Assembly (NCBI RefSeq): GCF_024721315.2
Contig: NZ_JANFAK020000055.1
Coordinates: 1-47,556, forward strand
Direction of reading: 5' to 3'
Length of the DNA: 47,556 bases
Source: Streptomyces sp. Isolate_45
Lineage (GTDB): Bacteria; Actinomycetota; Actinomycetes; Streptomycetales; Streptomycetaceae
Under the pieces are notes generated by a model. The model did not search any database and was not told the DNA's origin. It saw only the letters and a list, made by a program, of their open reading frames with translations. The position numbers and the translations under genes are program-made. This document shows positions 33,007 to 41,656 of this stretch, piece by piece (position 1 is the first letter of the stretch; the number at the start of each line of letters is the position of its first letter).

Positions 33007-34134
33007 TCAGCGTCGCCGGCAGCGACCACGTAGCTCGGCGATGACGGCCTCCTCCTGCGTGCTGAGATCCCCGTCGACCGTGGCGACCCGTTCGGCCGCG
33101 TGGAGAACGTCGCTGAGATCGCCCGGCTCGGCGTCGACCCGGTGCCACACGTCGTCCGGATCGATGGTGATGACGTTGGCGAGTTGTTCGTCATGCAGCT
33201 GATGCCGTTCCAGGGCAAGCCGCGTGAGCTGCTGGAACAGCAGGCGCTCGGCGTCGGTGACCTTGCCGTCCGCGTTGATGACGAGCCACGCGACCCACAG
33301 CATCAACCGCGGATGCCGCGTGCGTCGGATCAAGGTGTCAGCGAGTTCGATCACCTCCGCTTCGCCACGGAACACGGATTTCGCGTGACGGCCCGCGGCC
33401 ACGGTCGTGTAGCGGTTCACGAAGATGGTGAGGGGGATCCCGACGCCGGGGATGCCGAATTTGATGATGTTGCGTTGCAGGAGGTGCTTCCCCACGAACG
33501 GAAGGCTTTTCGCGGCGGCGAGCACCGGACCGGAGTAGTACTTCTTGAGGATTTGCCGGACCAGGCCGGGTACGAACCTCGTACCGCTGCGGGCGACCTC
33601 CCCGGCCTTGATGCCGAATGCCACCCGGACGAGTTTCATCATGTCTTCGGGATCGTCCACGTCCAGCGGAATCCGGTAGATCACCGCGATGTCATGGGCA
33701 AGGCGCATTTGCAGCTGGGTGATGTACGTCAGGTCGACCATGAACGTGACGAGACCGGCCGGAACGGCGGCGGGGCTGGCGCCGCCCAACGACCCGACGG
33801 TGGCGGCGACCGTCCCGGTGTAGAGGCTGGAGGTGATCCCGCCTTGAATCATGGCGTTCTTCGCCGCCAACTTGATCTGCTGCCCGACGATCCCGTCCGC
33901 GGGCACGCCCTTGTACTTCCGCTGGAAGTACTCCCAGTTGGCCTTCTTCGTGTACGAACGCAGCGCCTGAGCACAGAGTTTGGTGAACCAGCCGCCCGAC
34001 TTGATGTCGTCCGCGCTCAACCCCTTGACGAAATCCTGGAGTTTGGCCCGTTCCTGTTCGACCGCTTCGCGGTCGGCTTCGTCCTCGCCGGCGTTGACAG
34101 CGTTGACGGCGTCGTCGGGCAGCACTTCGGTCAC
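33007..34134 (-). CDS. EcsC-like protein with C-terminal TerB-like region
   Basis: A 375-residue protein. The middle (about 85-240) resembles EcsC-family proteins: KLAAKNAMIQGGITSSLYTG, then GLVTFMVDLTYITQLQMRLA and HDIAVIYRIPLDVDDPEDM. The last ~100 residues look like a TerB/DjlA-type helical domain: VAWLVINADGKVTDAERLLF and VATVDGDLSTQEEAVIAELR, each with the acidic (N/D)-x-DG-x-(V/L)-(T/S) pattern. GTG at 34132-34134 follows GGGAGGGG and fits better than the frame reaching 34326. Cytoplasmic or membrane associated; role unknown. Confidence 0.75.
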   Translation of the reverse strand: MTEVLPDDAVNAVNAGEDEADREAVEQERAKLQDFVKGLSADDIKSGGWFTKLCAQALRSYTKKANWEYFQRKYKGVPADGIVGQQIKLAAKNAMIQGGITSSLYTGTVAATVGSLGGASPAAVPAGLVTFMVDLTYITQLQMRLAHDIAVIYRIPLDVDDPEDMMKLVRVAFGIKAGEVARSGTRFVPGLVRQILKKYYSGPVLAAAKSLPFVGKHLLQRNIIKFGIPGVGIPLTIFVNRYTTVAAGRHAKSVFRGEAEVIELADTLIRRTRHPRLMLWVAWLVINADGKVTDAERLLFQQLTRLALERHQLHDEQLANVITIDPDDVWHRVDAEPGDLSDVLHAAERVATVDGDLSTQEEAVIAELRGRCRRR

Positions 34135-34440
34135 GGCGGGGTCCCCTCCCAGATGGTTCAGCGATGTGCAAGATTGCCAGATATGAGCAACTGACGGGCG
34201 GACTACAAGGCAGCTGACCTCCGGCCTGCGGCAACCACTCGGGCGGGTTCGGCCACGGGCCCGCTCCTGGGTGACGTGAAGGTGTTCACGGAGCGGTCTC
34301 ACCGACGACCTGGCGCGCATGGGCACCCGCGGCTGCGGCCTCGGCTGCGGCTGCGGCTCTTCGGGACCGCGCCCGAAACGTGCGGCCGGGGCGCCCGTGC
34401 CGAGGACACGACCGACATTGCGACGCCTCTTCCGCGACCG

Positions 34441-34760
34441 CTCCTTCGCCGGGCCGACCGCGAGCCCCGGGCCGCGTTGTACGCGCTGTGCGTCAGCTTC
34501 TTCATGATCCGCCTGGACGCCACCGTCGTGAACGTGGCCGTCCCCGAATCCGGACGTCCCTCGGGGCGTCCCTCAACGACGTCGTGTGGGTCAACAGCTC
34601 CTATACCCCGTGCTACGCCGTTCCGCTCATCCTCGCGGGACGGCTCGGCGACCGCTACGGCCCCAAGCGCGTCCTCCTCACCGGCGTGGCCGGGTTCACC
34701 GCGGCGTCGCCTGCGTGCGCGCCGGCCCCGGCGCCCGGCCGGGGCCGTGCCCTTCGGACA
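34441..34760 (+). pseudogene. MFS transporter N-terminal remnant
   Basis: The plus strand reads LYALCVSFFMIRLDATVVNV AVP, then with one base missing continues IRTSLGASLNDVVWVNSSYT and LILAGRLGDRYGPKRVLLTG (loop 2-3 GDRxGPKR). The break lies near 34545. After ACAPAPAPG similarity stops. It corresponds to the first ~100 residues of a DHA2-type drug exporter. Confidence 0.75.
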
Positions 34761-34930
34761 GGTTCGGGCCCTCGCGGCCCTCGCGCGGCCGCCCCGCTGC
34801 TCGTTCGCGTACGGCTGCCGGAGCACTTCATAGCCCGTCCCGCCCGGATCGAAGGCCCGGACGCCTCCGAGAGCGGCCACTCCTGCGTTTGGCCCCACGC
34901 CCGGCCTCCGTGGTGGTCACCCCCTGAATT

Positions 34931-35818
34931 TCAGCCGCTGCTCCGCTCGACCGGAATCCACAGCTGGGAGTCGGTCTCCGCGCCGATCTCCACCAGCCGC
35001 GTCCGCAGGAGCTCCGGACCTGGCCGGCTCGCGTACGGGTTGGAGGGGAACCACTGCGTGAACACGTCTCGCCACAGCTCCTGGACGGCGCTCGGATAGG
35101 GCCCGTGGTTGTCGAAGACCGCCCAGGTCCCGGCCGGCACGTCAAGGTCGTCGAGGTCGTCGAGGTCGTCGAGGTCCTCGGCTGCCGCCCCGGGACCGGT
35201 CACCACGCCGATCCAGTAGTCCACCTCGGCGCCCTCCTCCCGACTGTCGGTCAGGTGCACCACCGCCGAAAGGATCCCCTCCGGCTCCTGGTGGACCAGC
35301 TCCTTCATCCGTACGATCACCTGCTCGTCCAGGCTCTCCAAGTGCGCGGCCGCGGCCGCGTTGACCCCCTCGTGCACGAGGGGGATCCGGGCCTTCCTGC
35401 CGACGACCCGAAACGATTCCTTCTCCACGATCCGGTACCGCATGCTCGTGGCCCCTTCGACGACCACACGGAAGGACATGCGCGGCTGCGCCGTGAGCAC
35501 GGCGCCCGTGCGCCGGGCCTCGCCCGGCCCGATGCCGTGCACCGACTTGAACGCCCGGGCGAACGCCTCGCCCGAGCCGTACCCGTACCGCACCGCGACA
35601 TCGAGCAGCGTCAGCTCCCCGGCCAGCACCTCGGCCCCGGCCAAGGTCATCCGCCGGCGCCGCACGTAGACCGGGAGCGGCATCCCGGCGAGCGCGGAGA
35701 ACAGCCGTCGGAAGTGGTACTCCGACACCGCGGCGATCCGGGCGACCTCGGCCATGTCGACCTCCTGGTCGAGACGGGTCTCCAGGTGGTCCAACGCCTG
35801 ATTCAGCCGCTCCAGCAC
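34931..35818 (-). CDS. AraC-type regulator with GyrI-like ligand-binding domain
   Basis: A 295-residue regulator. The N-terminal ~105 residues carry two HTH motifs (VARIAAVSEYHFRRLFSALA and AVRYGYGSGEAFARAFKSVH). The C-terminal half is a GyrI/SOUL-like effector domain (VVVEGATSMRYRIVEKESFR, then DYWIGVVTG and the end TDSQLWIPV). GTG at 35816-35818 follows GAGGAA nine bases upstream. An inserted acidic run DLDDLDDLDDLD sits in the effector domain, encoded by a 9-base tandem repeat. Likely a sensor of amphipathic compounds. Confidence 0.88.
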   Translation of the reverse strand: MLERLNQALDHLETRLDQEVDMAEVARIAAVSEYHFRRLFSALAGMPLPVYVRRRRMTLAGAEVLAGELTLLDVAVRYGYGSGEAFARAFKSVHGIGPGEARRTGAVLTAQPRMSFRVVVEGATSMRYRIVEKESFRVVGRKARIPLVHEGVNAAAAAHLESLDEQVIVRMKELVHQEPEGILSAVVHLTDSREEGAEVDYWIGVVTGPGAAAEDLDDLDDLDDLDVPAGTWAVFDNHGPYPSAVQELWRDVFTQWFPSNPYASRPGPELLRTRLVEIGAETDSQLWIPVERSSG

Positions 35819-36207
35819 GTGTATCCGTTCCTCTTCCTGTTTCCTCGTGTCCGCGCCGCGGGAACACCCGCCCATCTGCGAACCGGCCTCAGCCGTGGCA
35901 GCCGTGGCGGCCCGCGTCCGAGCCTAGGGCGTGTCGCCGCGCACGGAGCGGTGACGGCCGTCGGCGCCGCGGTGTCGTGCGCCGGCGGGACTGTGGTGCC
36001 GCACATGCTCGACGGGGGCCCGGGGCTGTTCGCTGCGAGAGCCAGCGGCCGGGCGGGCCGTCGGCCTGCCAGGGGGATACAGGCGCGGTCGCCGCGCGGA
36101 CGTCGGGTCGGCTTCACGGGGTGGAGGGATCCGATCGCGGCCGCCCGACAAAACCGGCGTGGGAATTGTCGGGCCGGGAGACCCGGCGCCGACCGAGGCT
36201 TGTGCCC
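35819..36207. other. Divergent intergenic region
   Basis: No gene is seen. It lies between the leftward AraC/GyrI regulator and the rightward serine hydrolase and presumably holds both promoters; the shared location suggests the regulator may control the hydrolase. Confidence 0.4.
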
Positions 36208-37323
36208 ATGACTGATATCGAGGGAGTGTGCGAGCCGCGGTTCGCCGCGGTCCGTGAGGCGTTCGCGGCATTGTTGGAGAAGGACGACGTGGGTGCCTCC
36301 GCGGCCGTCTACGTCGACGGCGAGCCGGTGGTCGACCTCTGGGGTGGGTACACCGGTGCGGACCGTACCGTCGGCTGGGGCCGCGACACCCTCACCGGCG
36401 TGAACTCGACGACCAAGAACATGATCGCCCTGTGTGCGTTGATCCTGGCCGACCGGGGCCGGCTCGACCTGTCCGCGCCGGTCGCCACCTACTGGCCCGA
36501 GTTCGCCGTGGCCGGCAAGGAGCGCGTGCTGGTGCGGCACGTCCTGTCGCACACCGCGGGACTGCCGGACCTGGCCGGGCTGACCACGGTCGAGGAGCTC
36601 TACGACCGTGAGGGCGTGACGGCGCGGCTGGCCGCGCAGGCTCCCGAATGGGAACCGGGAACGGCCGCCGGTTACCACGCGCTCACCTTCGGGTTCCTGG
36701 TCGATGAGATCGTCCGCCGCGTCACCGGCCGCGGCCTCGCCGAGTTCTTCGCGCAAGAGGTGGCAGGGCCGCTGGGCGCCGACTTCCACATCGGGCTCTC
36801 CGCGGAGCACGACCACCGCGTCGCACCGCTCATCCCACCGCCGTCACTGACCGACGACTACGCCTCCAGCGCCCCGCCCGGACCTGACGGTGAACGCCGG
36901 GAGCACACCGGTGCCGCGATCCGGGTCGGGGACGTCAACTCCGTGGCCTGGCGTCGCGCGCAGATCCCTGCCGTGAACGGCTACGGCAACGCCCGGTCGG
37001 TCGCCGCCGTCCAGTCGGTACTGGCGAACCGGGGCTCGGTCGGCGGCGTACGGCTGCTGTCCCCCGAGGGCTGTGAGCCCGCGTGGCAGGAGGTGTTCCG
37101 CGGCGACGACCGCGTCCTGCGGACGCCGATGTCCTGGACGGTGGGGTTCGGCAAGTTCGGCAACACCTTCGGATGGGGCGGCTGGGGCGGCTCGCTGGTC
37201 GCGAGCGATCCCGACTCGCGCATGACGGTGGCCTACGTCATGAACCAGATGATCGACCGGGAACGGCAGGAGGACAACCGCGGCATGGAGATCATCATGG
37301 CCGCCTATGACGGACTGCACTGA
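36208..37323 (+). CDS. Serine hydrolase of the beta-lactamase / class C-like esterase family
   Basis: A 371-residue enzyme. The SxxK motif is STTK (Ser67, Lys70), the Tyr motif is YHA near 156-158 (usual YxN), and WGGWGG near the end stands for the KTG-like strand. VRHVLSHTAGLPDLAGLT is the conserved loop. This pattern belongs to EstB/LpqH-like carboxylesterases and family VIII enzymes rather than true beta-lactamases. No signal peptide: likely cytoplasmic. ATG at 36208. Divergent from the AraC/GyrI regulator. Confidence 0.9.
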   Translation: MTDIEGVCEPRFAAVREAFAALLEKDDVGASAAVYVDGEPVVDLWGGYTGADRTVGWGRDTLTGVNSTTKNMIALCALILADRGRLDLSAPVATYWPEFAVAGKERVLVRHVLSHTAGLPDLAGLTTVEELYDREGVTARLAAQAPEWEPGTAAGYHALTFGFLVDEIVRRVTGRGLAEFFAQEVAGPLGADFHIGLSAEHDHRVAPLIPPPSLTDDYASSAPPGPDGERREHTGAAIRVGDVNSVAWRRAQIPAVNGYGNARSVAAVQSVLANRGSVGGVRLLSPEGCEPAWQEVFRGDDRVLRTPMSWTVGFGKFGNTFGWGGWGGSLVASDPDSRMTVAYVMNQMIDRERQEDNRGMEIIMAAYDGLH

Positions 37324-37437
37324 CGACAAGGGAACCTGTTCGTGCGGTTCGTGCCCGCCCGGGCCGCGCTCGCGGCATCCGGGGGTCGCGCCGGCCGGAC
37401 AGCGGAGTTGTCAGCGGATGCCGGCAGCATCACCGCC

Positions 37438-38484
37438 ATGAACGCCATGTTCACCACCCCGCCGCGGCCGTTCGACGTCACCGCGCTCTTCCCTCAACTG
37501 GCCCCGCTGGCGCGCACGGCGACACGGTTGCACCCGCGGCCCGGGGCACCGACCGTACACGACAGCTCCGTCGGCGGGCCGCTCCTGTGGCCCGCCGACG
37601 AGCCGTGGCCGTACTGCGAAGAACCGCACGACAGGCGTGCGGCGCTCAGGATCAACTCCCCGGACGACATCCGGCTCGAGCGCCGTGTCCTCGCCGCATC
37701 GGCCGACCGCCTTCACCTCGACCCCGAGGCACCCGTGTGGACCCCGGAGGAGCAGGCGACCTTGGATCTGATCAGGGCGGGCCGCCCGTGGTTCGACGGC
37801 CCGATCCCTCTCCTGCCCGTCGCCCAGTTGTACGCCCGCGACGTCCCCTTCCCCTGCCCGCCCGACGCGGACCTGCTCCAAGTCCTCTGGTGCCCCTTCG
37901 ACCACGAGATGGCGCACCCGAAGGCCGCCCTCTTCTGGCGGTCCTCCGCCACCGTCACCGACGTCCTCGACGCACCGCCCGAGCCGCCGATCGTCCAGGA
38001 CGGCTGGTACCTCCCGGAGCCCTGCCCGTTCTCACCGGAGCAGGTCACCGATTACCCCCACCCCCTGGAGCTGGACAAGGAACTCCGGGGCCGGCTGGAG
38101 GACATGAGCCGCTGGGCGGCGATCGATCCCGCGCAGTACAACGCGTACGCCCACGATCCGGGCGAGCTCTACCTGAACAACCTCTCCACCGCCCCCGGCT
38201 GGAAAACCGGCGGCTGGACCCGCTGGAGCCCTGGCGACCCCGTCGACCGCGCCTGCCCGGAATGCGGCACCGAGGCGGTCCCGCTCCTCACCATCGCCTC
38301 ATCGGAATGGGACGGCGGCAGCGCGACCTGGATCGCCGAGGAGGACCGGCCGACCCCGGGCCCGCCGCCCCTGGGCGCCCGGGACGGCAACTTCACCTTG
38401 ATCGACATCACCGGCGGCAACAACCTGAAGCTCCACGTCTGCCTGTCTTCCCCTTACCACCCCCACTTCGAACTGCTCCGGTGA
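37438..38484 (+). CDS. Hypothetical WP-rich protein (DUF1963-like)
   Basis: A 348-residue protein. GGPLLWPADEPWPYCEEPHD, then PLLPVAQLYARDVPFPCPPD and LLQVLWCPFDH resemble DUF1963-type cytoplasmic proteins; ACPECG is a Cys pair. The last part has LIDITGGNNLKLHVCLSSPY. The start is uncertain: ATG at 37438 or 37447, both in a region with weak binding sites; the upstream frame to 37342 is possible. A deleted paralogue lies at 31.9 kb. Function unknown. Confidence 0.7.
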   Translation: MNAMFTTPPRPFDVTALFPQLAPLARTATRLHPRPGAPTVHDSSVGGPLLWPADEPWPYCEEPHDRRAALRINSPDDIRLERRVLAASADRLHLDPEAPVWTPEEQATLDLIRAGRPWFDGPIPLLPVAQLYARDVPFPCPPDADLLQVLWCPFDHEMAHPKAALFWRSSATVTDVLDAPPEPPIVQDGWYLPEPCPFSPEQVTDYPHPLELDKELRGRLEDMSRWAAIDPAQYNAYAHDPGELYLNNLSTAPGWKTGGWTRWSPGDPVDRACPECGTEAVPLLTIASSEWDGGSATWIAEEDRPTPGPPPLGARDGNFTLIDITGGNNLKLHVCLSSPYHPHFELLR

Positions 38485-38511
38485 GCTCGTGCGGAAGTCC
38501 TCCGCGCCGAC

Positions 38512-38538
38512 GCCTACGCCTACGCCTACGCCTACGCC
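38512..38538 (+). repeat. GCCTAC tandem repeat
   Basis: Four exact copies of GCCTAC plus GCC, 28-54 bases after the stop of the WP-rich gene. A short slippage-prone tract. Confidence 0.8.
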
Positions 38539-38902
38539 ACGATCGACACCGCGATCGGCTCTCCGGTCGCCGCCTTGGTCGACCACCGGAGATCCAAACG
38601 ATGGGCCCTGAGTCGTTCCCTTCTTGGACCACGAACTGAGGGGCACTGGCCGCAGCCTCGCCCGCTTCGGTCGGAGCGACGTCGGCTCCCCCATGGCCGC
38701 GCACGCCGTCCGATCCCGTGGCACGCGACACGACTCCTTCCCCGTTCGCCACCGTCGCCGGTCCCTCAGTGTCCGAGGCGGGCTCACCGAACTGCCCAAC
38801 GAGCTTCCTCCGAGTGCCGGATGCGCATCGGAGGGCAGGCGCGGCAGGCGGGGCAGGCGCGGTAGGTATGACGGGTGTGGCAGGCACACGATCGAGCCAA
38901 GC

Positions 38903-38916
38903 GAAACGATCGTTTC
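38903..38916. promoter_or_regulatory. Palindromic operator candidate upstream of the HTH gene
   Basis: GAAACGATCGTTTC is a perfect 14-base palindrome 97 bases before the HTH start codon. A further CGTTTCCGT follows about 15 bases downstream, like a half-site. A TTGCGT with TCTAGT 18 bases away could be the promoter. An autoregulatory site for the HTH protein is plausible. Confidence 0.5.
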
Positions 38917-39013
38917 ATTGCGTATCCGACCGTTTCCGTGATCTAGTTGACGTGCGCGGGTCTCGGGGTTCCACCGGACCGCAAGTCCCCCTTCCATCCC
39001 GTCCGGAGGGTCC

Positions 39014-39625
39014 ATGAACGACGGGTACGAACAGCTCGCCGAGACCGTGAGAGAAGTAGAAGGGCTCCGGCTGCGGTCGGGCCTCGACAGGGCATCCGCC
39101 TTCAACCTGTCGACCCTCTCCTTCCACACCTCGCTGGCGGAGGCCGACATCCGGCGGCTGCTCGACGGTGAGCCCGTCGAAGCGCCGGCGAGCGGCCCGG
39201 CGGAGCTGGCCCGCCGCATCGCGTTCCTCAAGGAAACCCGGCTGACCGTGGACGGGGACACCGGCAGCCGACGTCAGTACACGACTGCCGAGATCGCCGC
39301 CGGCAGTGGGATGACGCCGCAGTGGCACGGCAAACTCCTGAACCGGAGCACGCCGAACATCTGGCACGGGGCGGGTCTGGCCAAGTTCTTCGACGTCCCC
39401 ATGGAGTACTTCACCCACACTCCGCCCGAGGCCCTGAAGCGCGTACTGGAGAGCAAGGTCATCCCTGACCTCACGGCGCTGCTCAAGAACCCTTCCGAAG
39501 CGGTGAAGAATCGTTACGCCTTGCAAATCCAACTCCGTCTCGGCGACACGGAACTGCCGCCGAACCTGGAGACGGCGCTGATGGCCTTCGTGGACGCGAT
39601 CACCCAGGAAAGCTCCCGACCCTGA
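39014..39625 (+). CDS. HTH transcriptional regulator of the XRE-like class
   Basis: A 203-residue protein. Residues ~85-140 look like the DNA-binding part: YTTAEIAAGSGMTPQWHGKL, then LNRSTPNIWHGAGLAKFFDV and PMEYFTHTPPEALKRVL. The N-terminal 40 residues form another helical segment (LSTLSFHTSLAEADIRRLLD). Streptomycete XRE-like proteins of this length typically accompany a small HEXXH protein, and here the next gene is one. GGAGG four bases before the ATG at 39014 gives a firm start. It is likely the regulator of the whole rightward cassette. Confidence 0.8.
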   Translation: MNDGYEQLAETVREVEGLRLRSGLDRASAFNLSTLSFHTSLAEADIRRLLDGEPVEAPASGPAELARRIAFLKETRLTVDGDTGSRRQYTTAEIAAGSGMTPQWHGKLLNRSTPNIWHGAGLAKFFDVPMEYFTHTPPEALKRVLESKVIPDLTALLKNPSEAVKNRYALQIQLRLGDTELPPNLETALMAFVDAITQESSRP

Positions 39626-39733
39626 GGTCGGGCGGGAGCCCGGGCGACCGACCCGAGCTCCAGTCACAGGAAGCGGAAGGCCGGGCCGCGGCTTCACCGC
39701 CCATCGGAAGGAACGCAGAGTGAGGGCATTCGG

Positions 39734-40402
39734 ATGAGCGAGCGGCAGAGGGTCGACCTCCGCAAGGGTGTGTTCGCGGCTCTCGGGAGGACGATTCGCC
39801 CCGAAAGCCTGCTCGTTGCGCCGAGGAACCACCTGACGCGACGGTCGACCGAGCGCAAGATCGCGAAGTTCTGCGACGAGGTCCTCGCGGGCCTCGAACG
39901 GCCGATCCCCTCGGATCCGGACAGTTTGTTCGAGGTGTTGAGGGCCGACGTCGAGCAGCGGTTCAACGCGGGCCACGACGGACTGCCGTACCGTCCGGTC
40001 CTCCTGCGCTTCCGTGAATTCCCCGAGGAGACGGCCAGCGGCCTCACCGCCAGGTTCGACGACCGAGTCGTGATCATCATCGAGAGTAAGACCACCACGT
40101 TGCACCAGTTCGTAATTTTCGCACACGAAATCTGGCACACCCTGAGGGGTGAATGCCTGTCACACGGAACGCACAGCGACGTGGCCACGGCGGCCGCCCG
40201 GTCGCTCGGTGGTGACCTGGCGAGCGACGACCTCGTCGCCCTGGCCGCAAGGAGCCACGTCAACACCGAGGAGGAGGACGACGCGGAGAAGTTCGGGCTC
40301 CAGCTGGGATCGCGACTGCGGGAGTACCTCCAAGGTGGCGGTGGCCCGCCGGTCACCGGTCTGGCGGGTCGGATCCAGTCGAGCCTGGGCAGAGGCTACT
40401 GA
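39734..40402 (+). CDS. ImmA/IrrE-like metallopeptidase
   Basis: A 222-residue protein. FVIFAHEIWHTLRGEC carries HEIWH at residues 131-135, the HEXXH zinc motif. The third ligand may be Glu181 in EEDDAEKFGLQLG, which fits the E-x-x-A-x-x-F pattern of ImmA proteins. VVIIIESKTTTLHQFVIFA is the strand before it. ImmA-type proteases cleave cognate XRE repressors; here the HTH protein 108 bases upstream is the obvious candidate partner. Only two bases separate its stop from the next start, so they are translationally linked. Confidence 0.8.
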   Translation: MSERQRVDLRKGVFAALGRTIRPESLLVAPRNHLTRRSTERKIAKFCDEVLAGLERPIPSDPDSLFEVLRADVEQRFNAGHDGLPYRPVLLRFREFPEETASGLTARFDDRVVIIIESKTTTLHQFVIFAHEIWHTLRGECLSHGTHSDVATAAARSLGGDLASDDLVALAARSHVNTEEEDDAEKFGLQLGSRLREYLQGGGGPPVTGLAGRIQSSLGRGY

Positions 40403-40404
40403 GC

Positions 40405-41616
40405 ATGACCGGATCGGACTACTACATACCCGCCGCCGTCCTGGCGATCGCCCTGGTGGTGAAGTCGCCGTCGTTCTGGCACACCTGGCACTCACCGATG
40501 TCGAAGTCGATCTTCGTGATCCTCGCGTCCTCGGCGGCGGGCTTCGTGTTCGGCGCGCCGCCGACGATCGAGCGGGTCAACCGGGTCACCGGCGTCCCGA
40601 ACATCTCGGCGCTCATCGTCTACTGCATCCTGTCGTGCCTGGCGTGCGGCTCGCTGGTGCTCCTCATCAACTGGCGCGGGGGAGCCGAGGAGACCGTCCG
40701 ACGGCACACCAGGCTGTGGATCGCGGCGACCGCGGCGGTGATCGCGACGTTCTGCGTGCTCTTCTCGCTCAGCGACGTACCGATCGAGCAGCAGCGCGAC
40801 TTCGACACCTTCTACGCGAACACCCCGTACGTCCGGGAGATGATCGTCCTCTACCTGACCGCGCACACCGCCACGAGTGTCGTCGTGGCGACGAAGTGCT
40901 GGAGGTGGGCACGTGAACTGCGGGAGCTCCAGGCGGCGTGGACCCACTGGGGCCTGATCATCCTCGTGACGGCGTTCGGTCTGACCCTGTCGTTCGCGCT
41001 GCTCAAGTTCATGGCCGTGGGTGCCCGATGGGCCGGTACGGACGCCTGGGATCCGCTCAGCACCGACATCGCCCCGCCCCTGGCGGGACTGGGCGCAGCC
41101 ATGACCACCGTCGGTTTCCTGCTGCCGGTCGTCGGGCCGCGGTTGGGGTCGATGTGGGTTTCCTGGCGGGCCTACCGGGCGATGGAGCCCCTTTGGCGTG
41201 CGCTCGAACCGTTCGCGGGGCCCGGGAAGCCCGTGCGCATCCGGCCTACCGCGTCGCTGGAGATCCGGGCGATGGCCAGGTCCACCGAGATCGCCGATCG
41301 CCTGCTCAACCTGGCGCCCCACCTGGACACCAGCCACCGCGAGGCAGCCGAGCGCTACGCCTCCTCGCACGGCTGCACGCCGGATGCCGCGATCATCTTC
41401 GCCGAAGCGGCGACGATCCACGCGGCCCTGGTCGCCGCGGACGCCGCGAGGGTGCCGGCGTCCGGTCGGACGGCCGTCGCCGTCGCGGTCGATCCGAGTG
41501 CCGTGATTCCCACCCGTGTTTCCGGGACGAACGGTCTTGCCCGGCTGAGCATCCAGTTCTCCAACATCCACCGTTCCGGTTCCCCCGTCGGCGCCGACCG
41601 CTCGGAGAGCAACTGA
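40405..41616 (+). CDS. Multipass membrane protein of MAB_1171c / DUF6545 type, copy 1
   Basis: A 403-residue protein. The first ~245 residues hold about seven helices (VLAIALVV, then FVILASSAAGFVFGA, ISALIVYCILSCLACGSLVL and further). The C-terminal 150 residues form a soluble domain with WRAYRAMEPLWRALEPF, the mark of the DUF6545 part. Shared with copy 2 are GVPNI(S/A)A, LLI-WRG and TP-(Y/W)-(V/I)REM-(I/V)VLYL. Annotation in databases as a putative transporter is by name only; no transport motif is visible. Confidence 0.8.
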   Translation: MTGSDYYIPAAVLAIALVVKSPSFWHTWHSPMSKSIFVILASSAAGFVFGAPPTIERVNRVTGVPNISALIVYCILSCLACGSLVLLINWRGGAEETVRRHTRLWIAATAAVIATFCVLFSLSDVPIEQQRDFDTFYANTPYVREMIVLYLTAHTATSVVVATKCWRWARELRELQAAWTHWGLIILVTAFGLTLSFALLKFMAVGARWAGTDAWDPLSTDIAPPLAGLGAAMTTVGFLLPVVGPRLGSMWVSWRAYRAMEPLWRALEPFAGPGKPVRIRPTASLEIRAMARSTEIADRLLNLAPHLDTSHREAAERYASSHGCTPDAAIIFAEAATIHAALVAADAARVPASGRTAVAVAVDPSAVIPTRVSGTNGLARLSIQFSNIHRSGSPVGADRSESN

Positions 41617-41656
41617 CCATGCCCACTGCCCTTCATGTGGCTCACGGAAGCCCTCG

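Larger units (their letters stand above)
38485..39013. other. Gene-poor region upstream of the redox cassette
   Basis: No convincing gene. It contains a 6-base tandem repeat and the promoter side of the HTH gene, including a 14-base palindrome at 38903-38916. Confidence 0.45.

Noticed and set aside
36208..37323. True class C beta-lactamase resistance gene
   Set aside because: No export signal, and the Tyr motif is YHA rather than YxN; fits the esterase branch.
38512..38538. GCCTAC repeats as part of a CRISPR-like array
   Set aside because: Units are only six bases, contiguous and without spacers.
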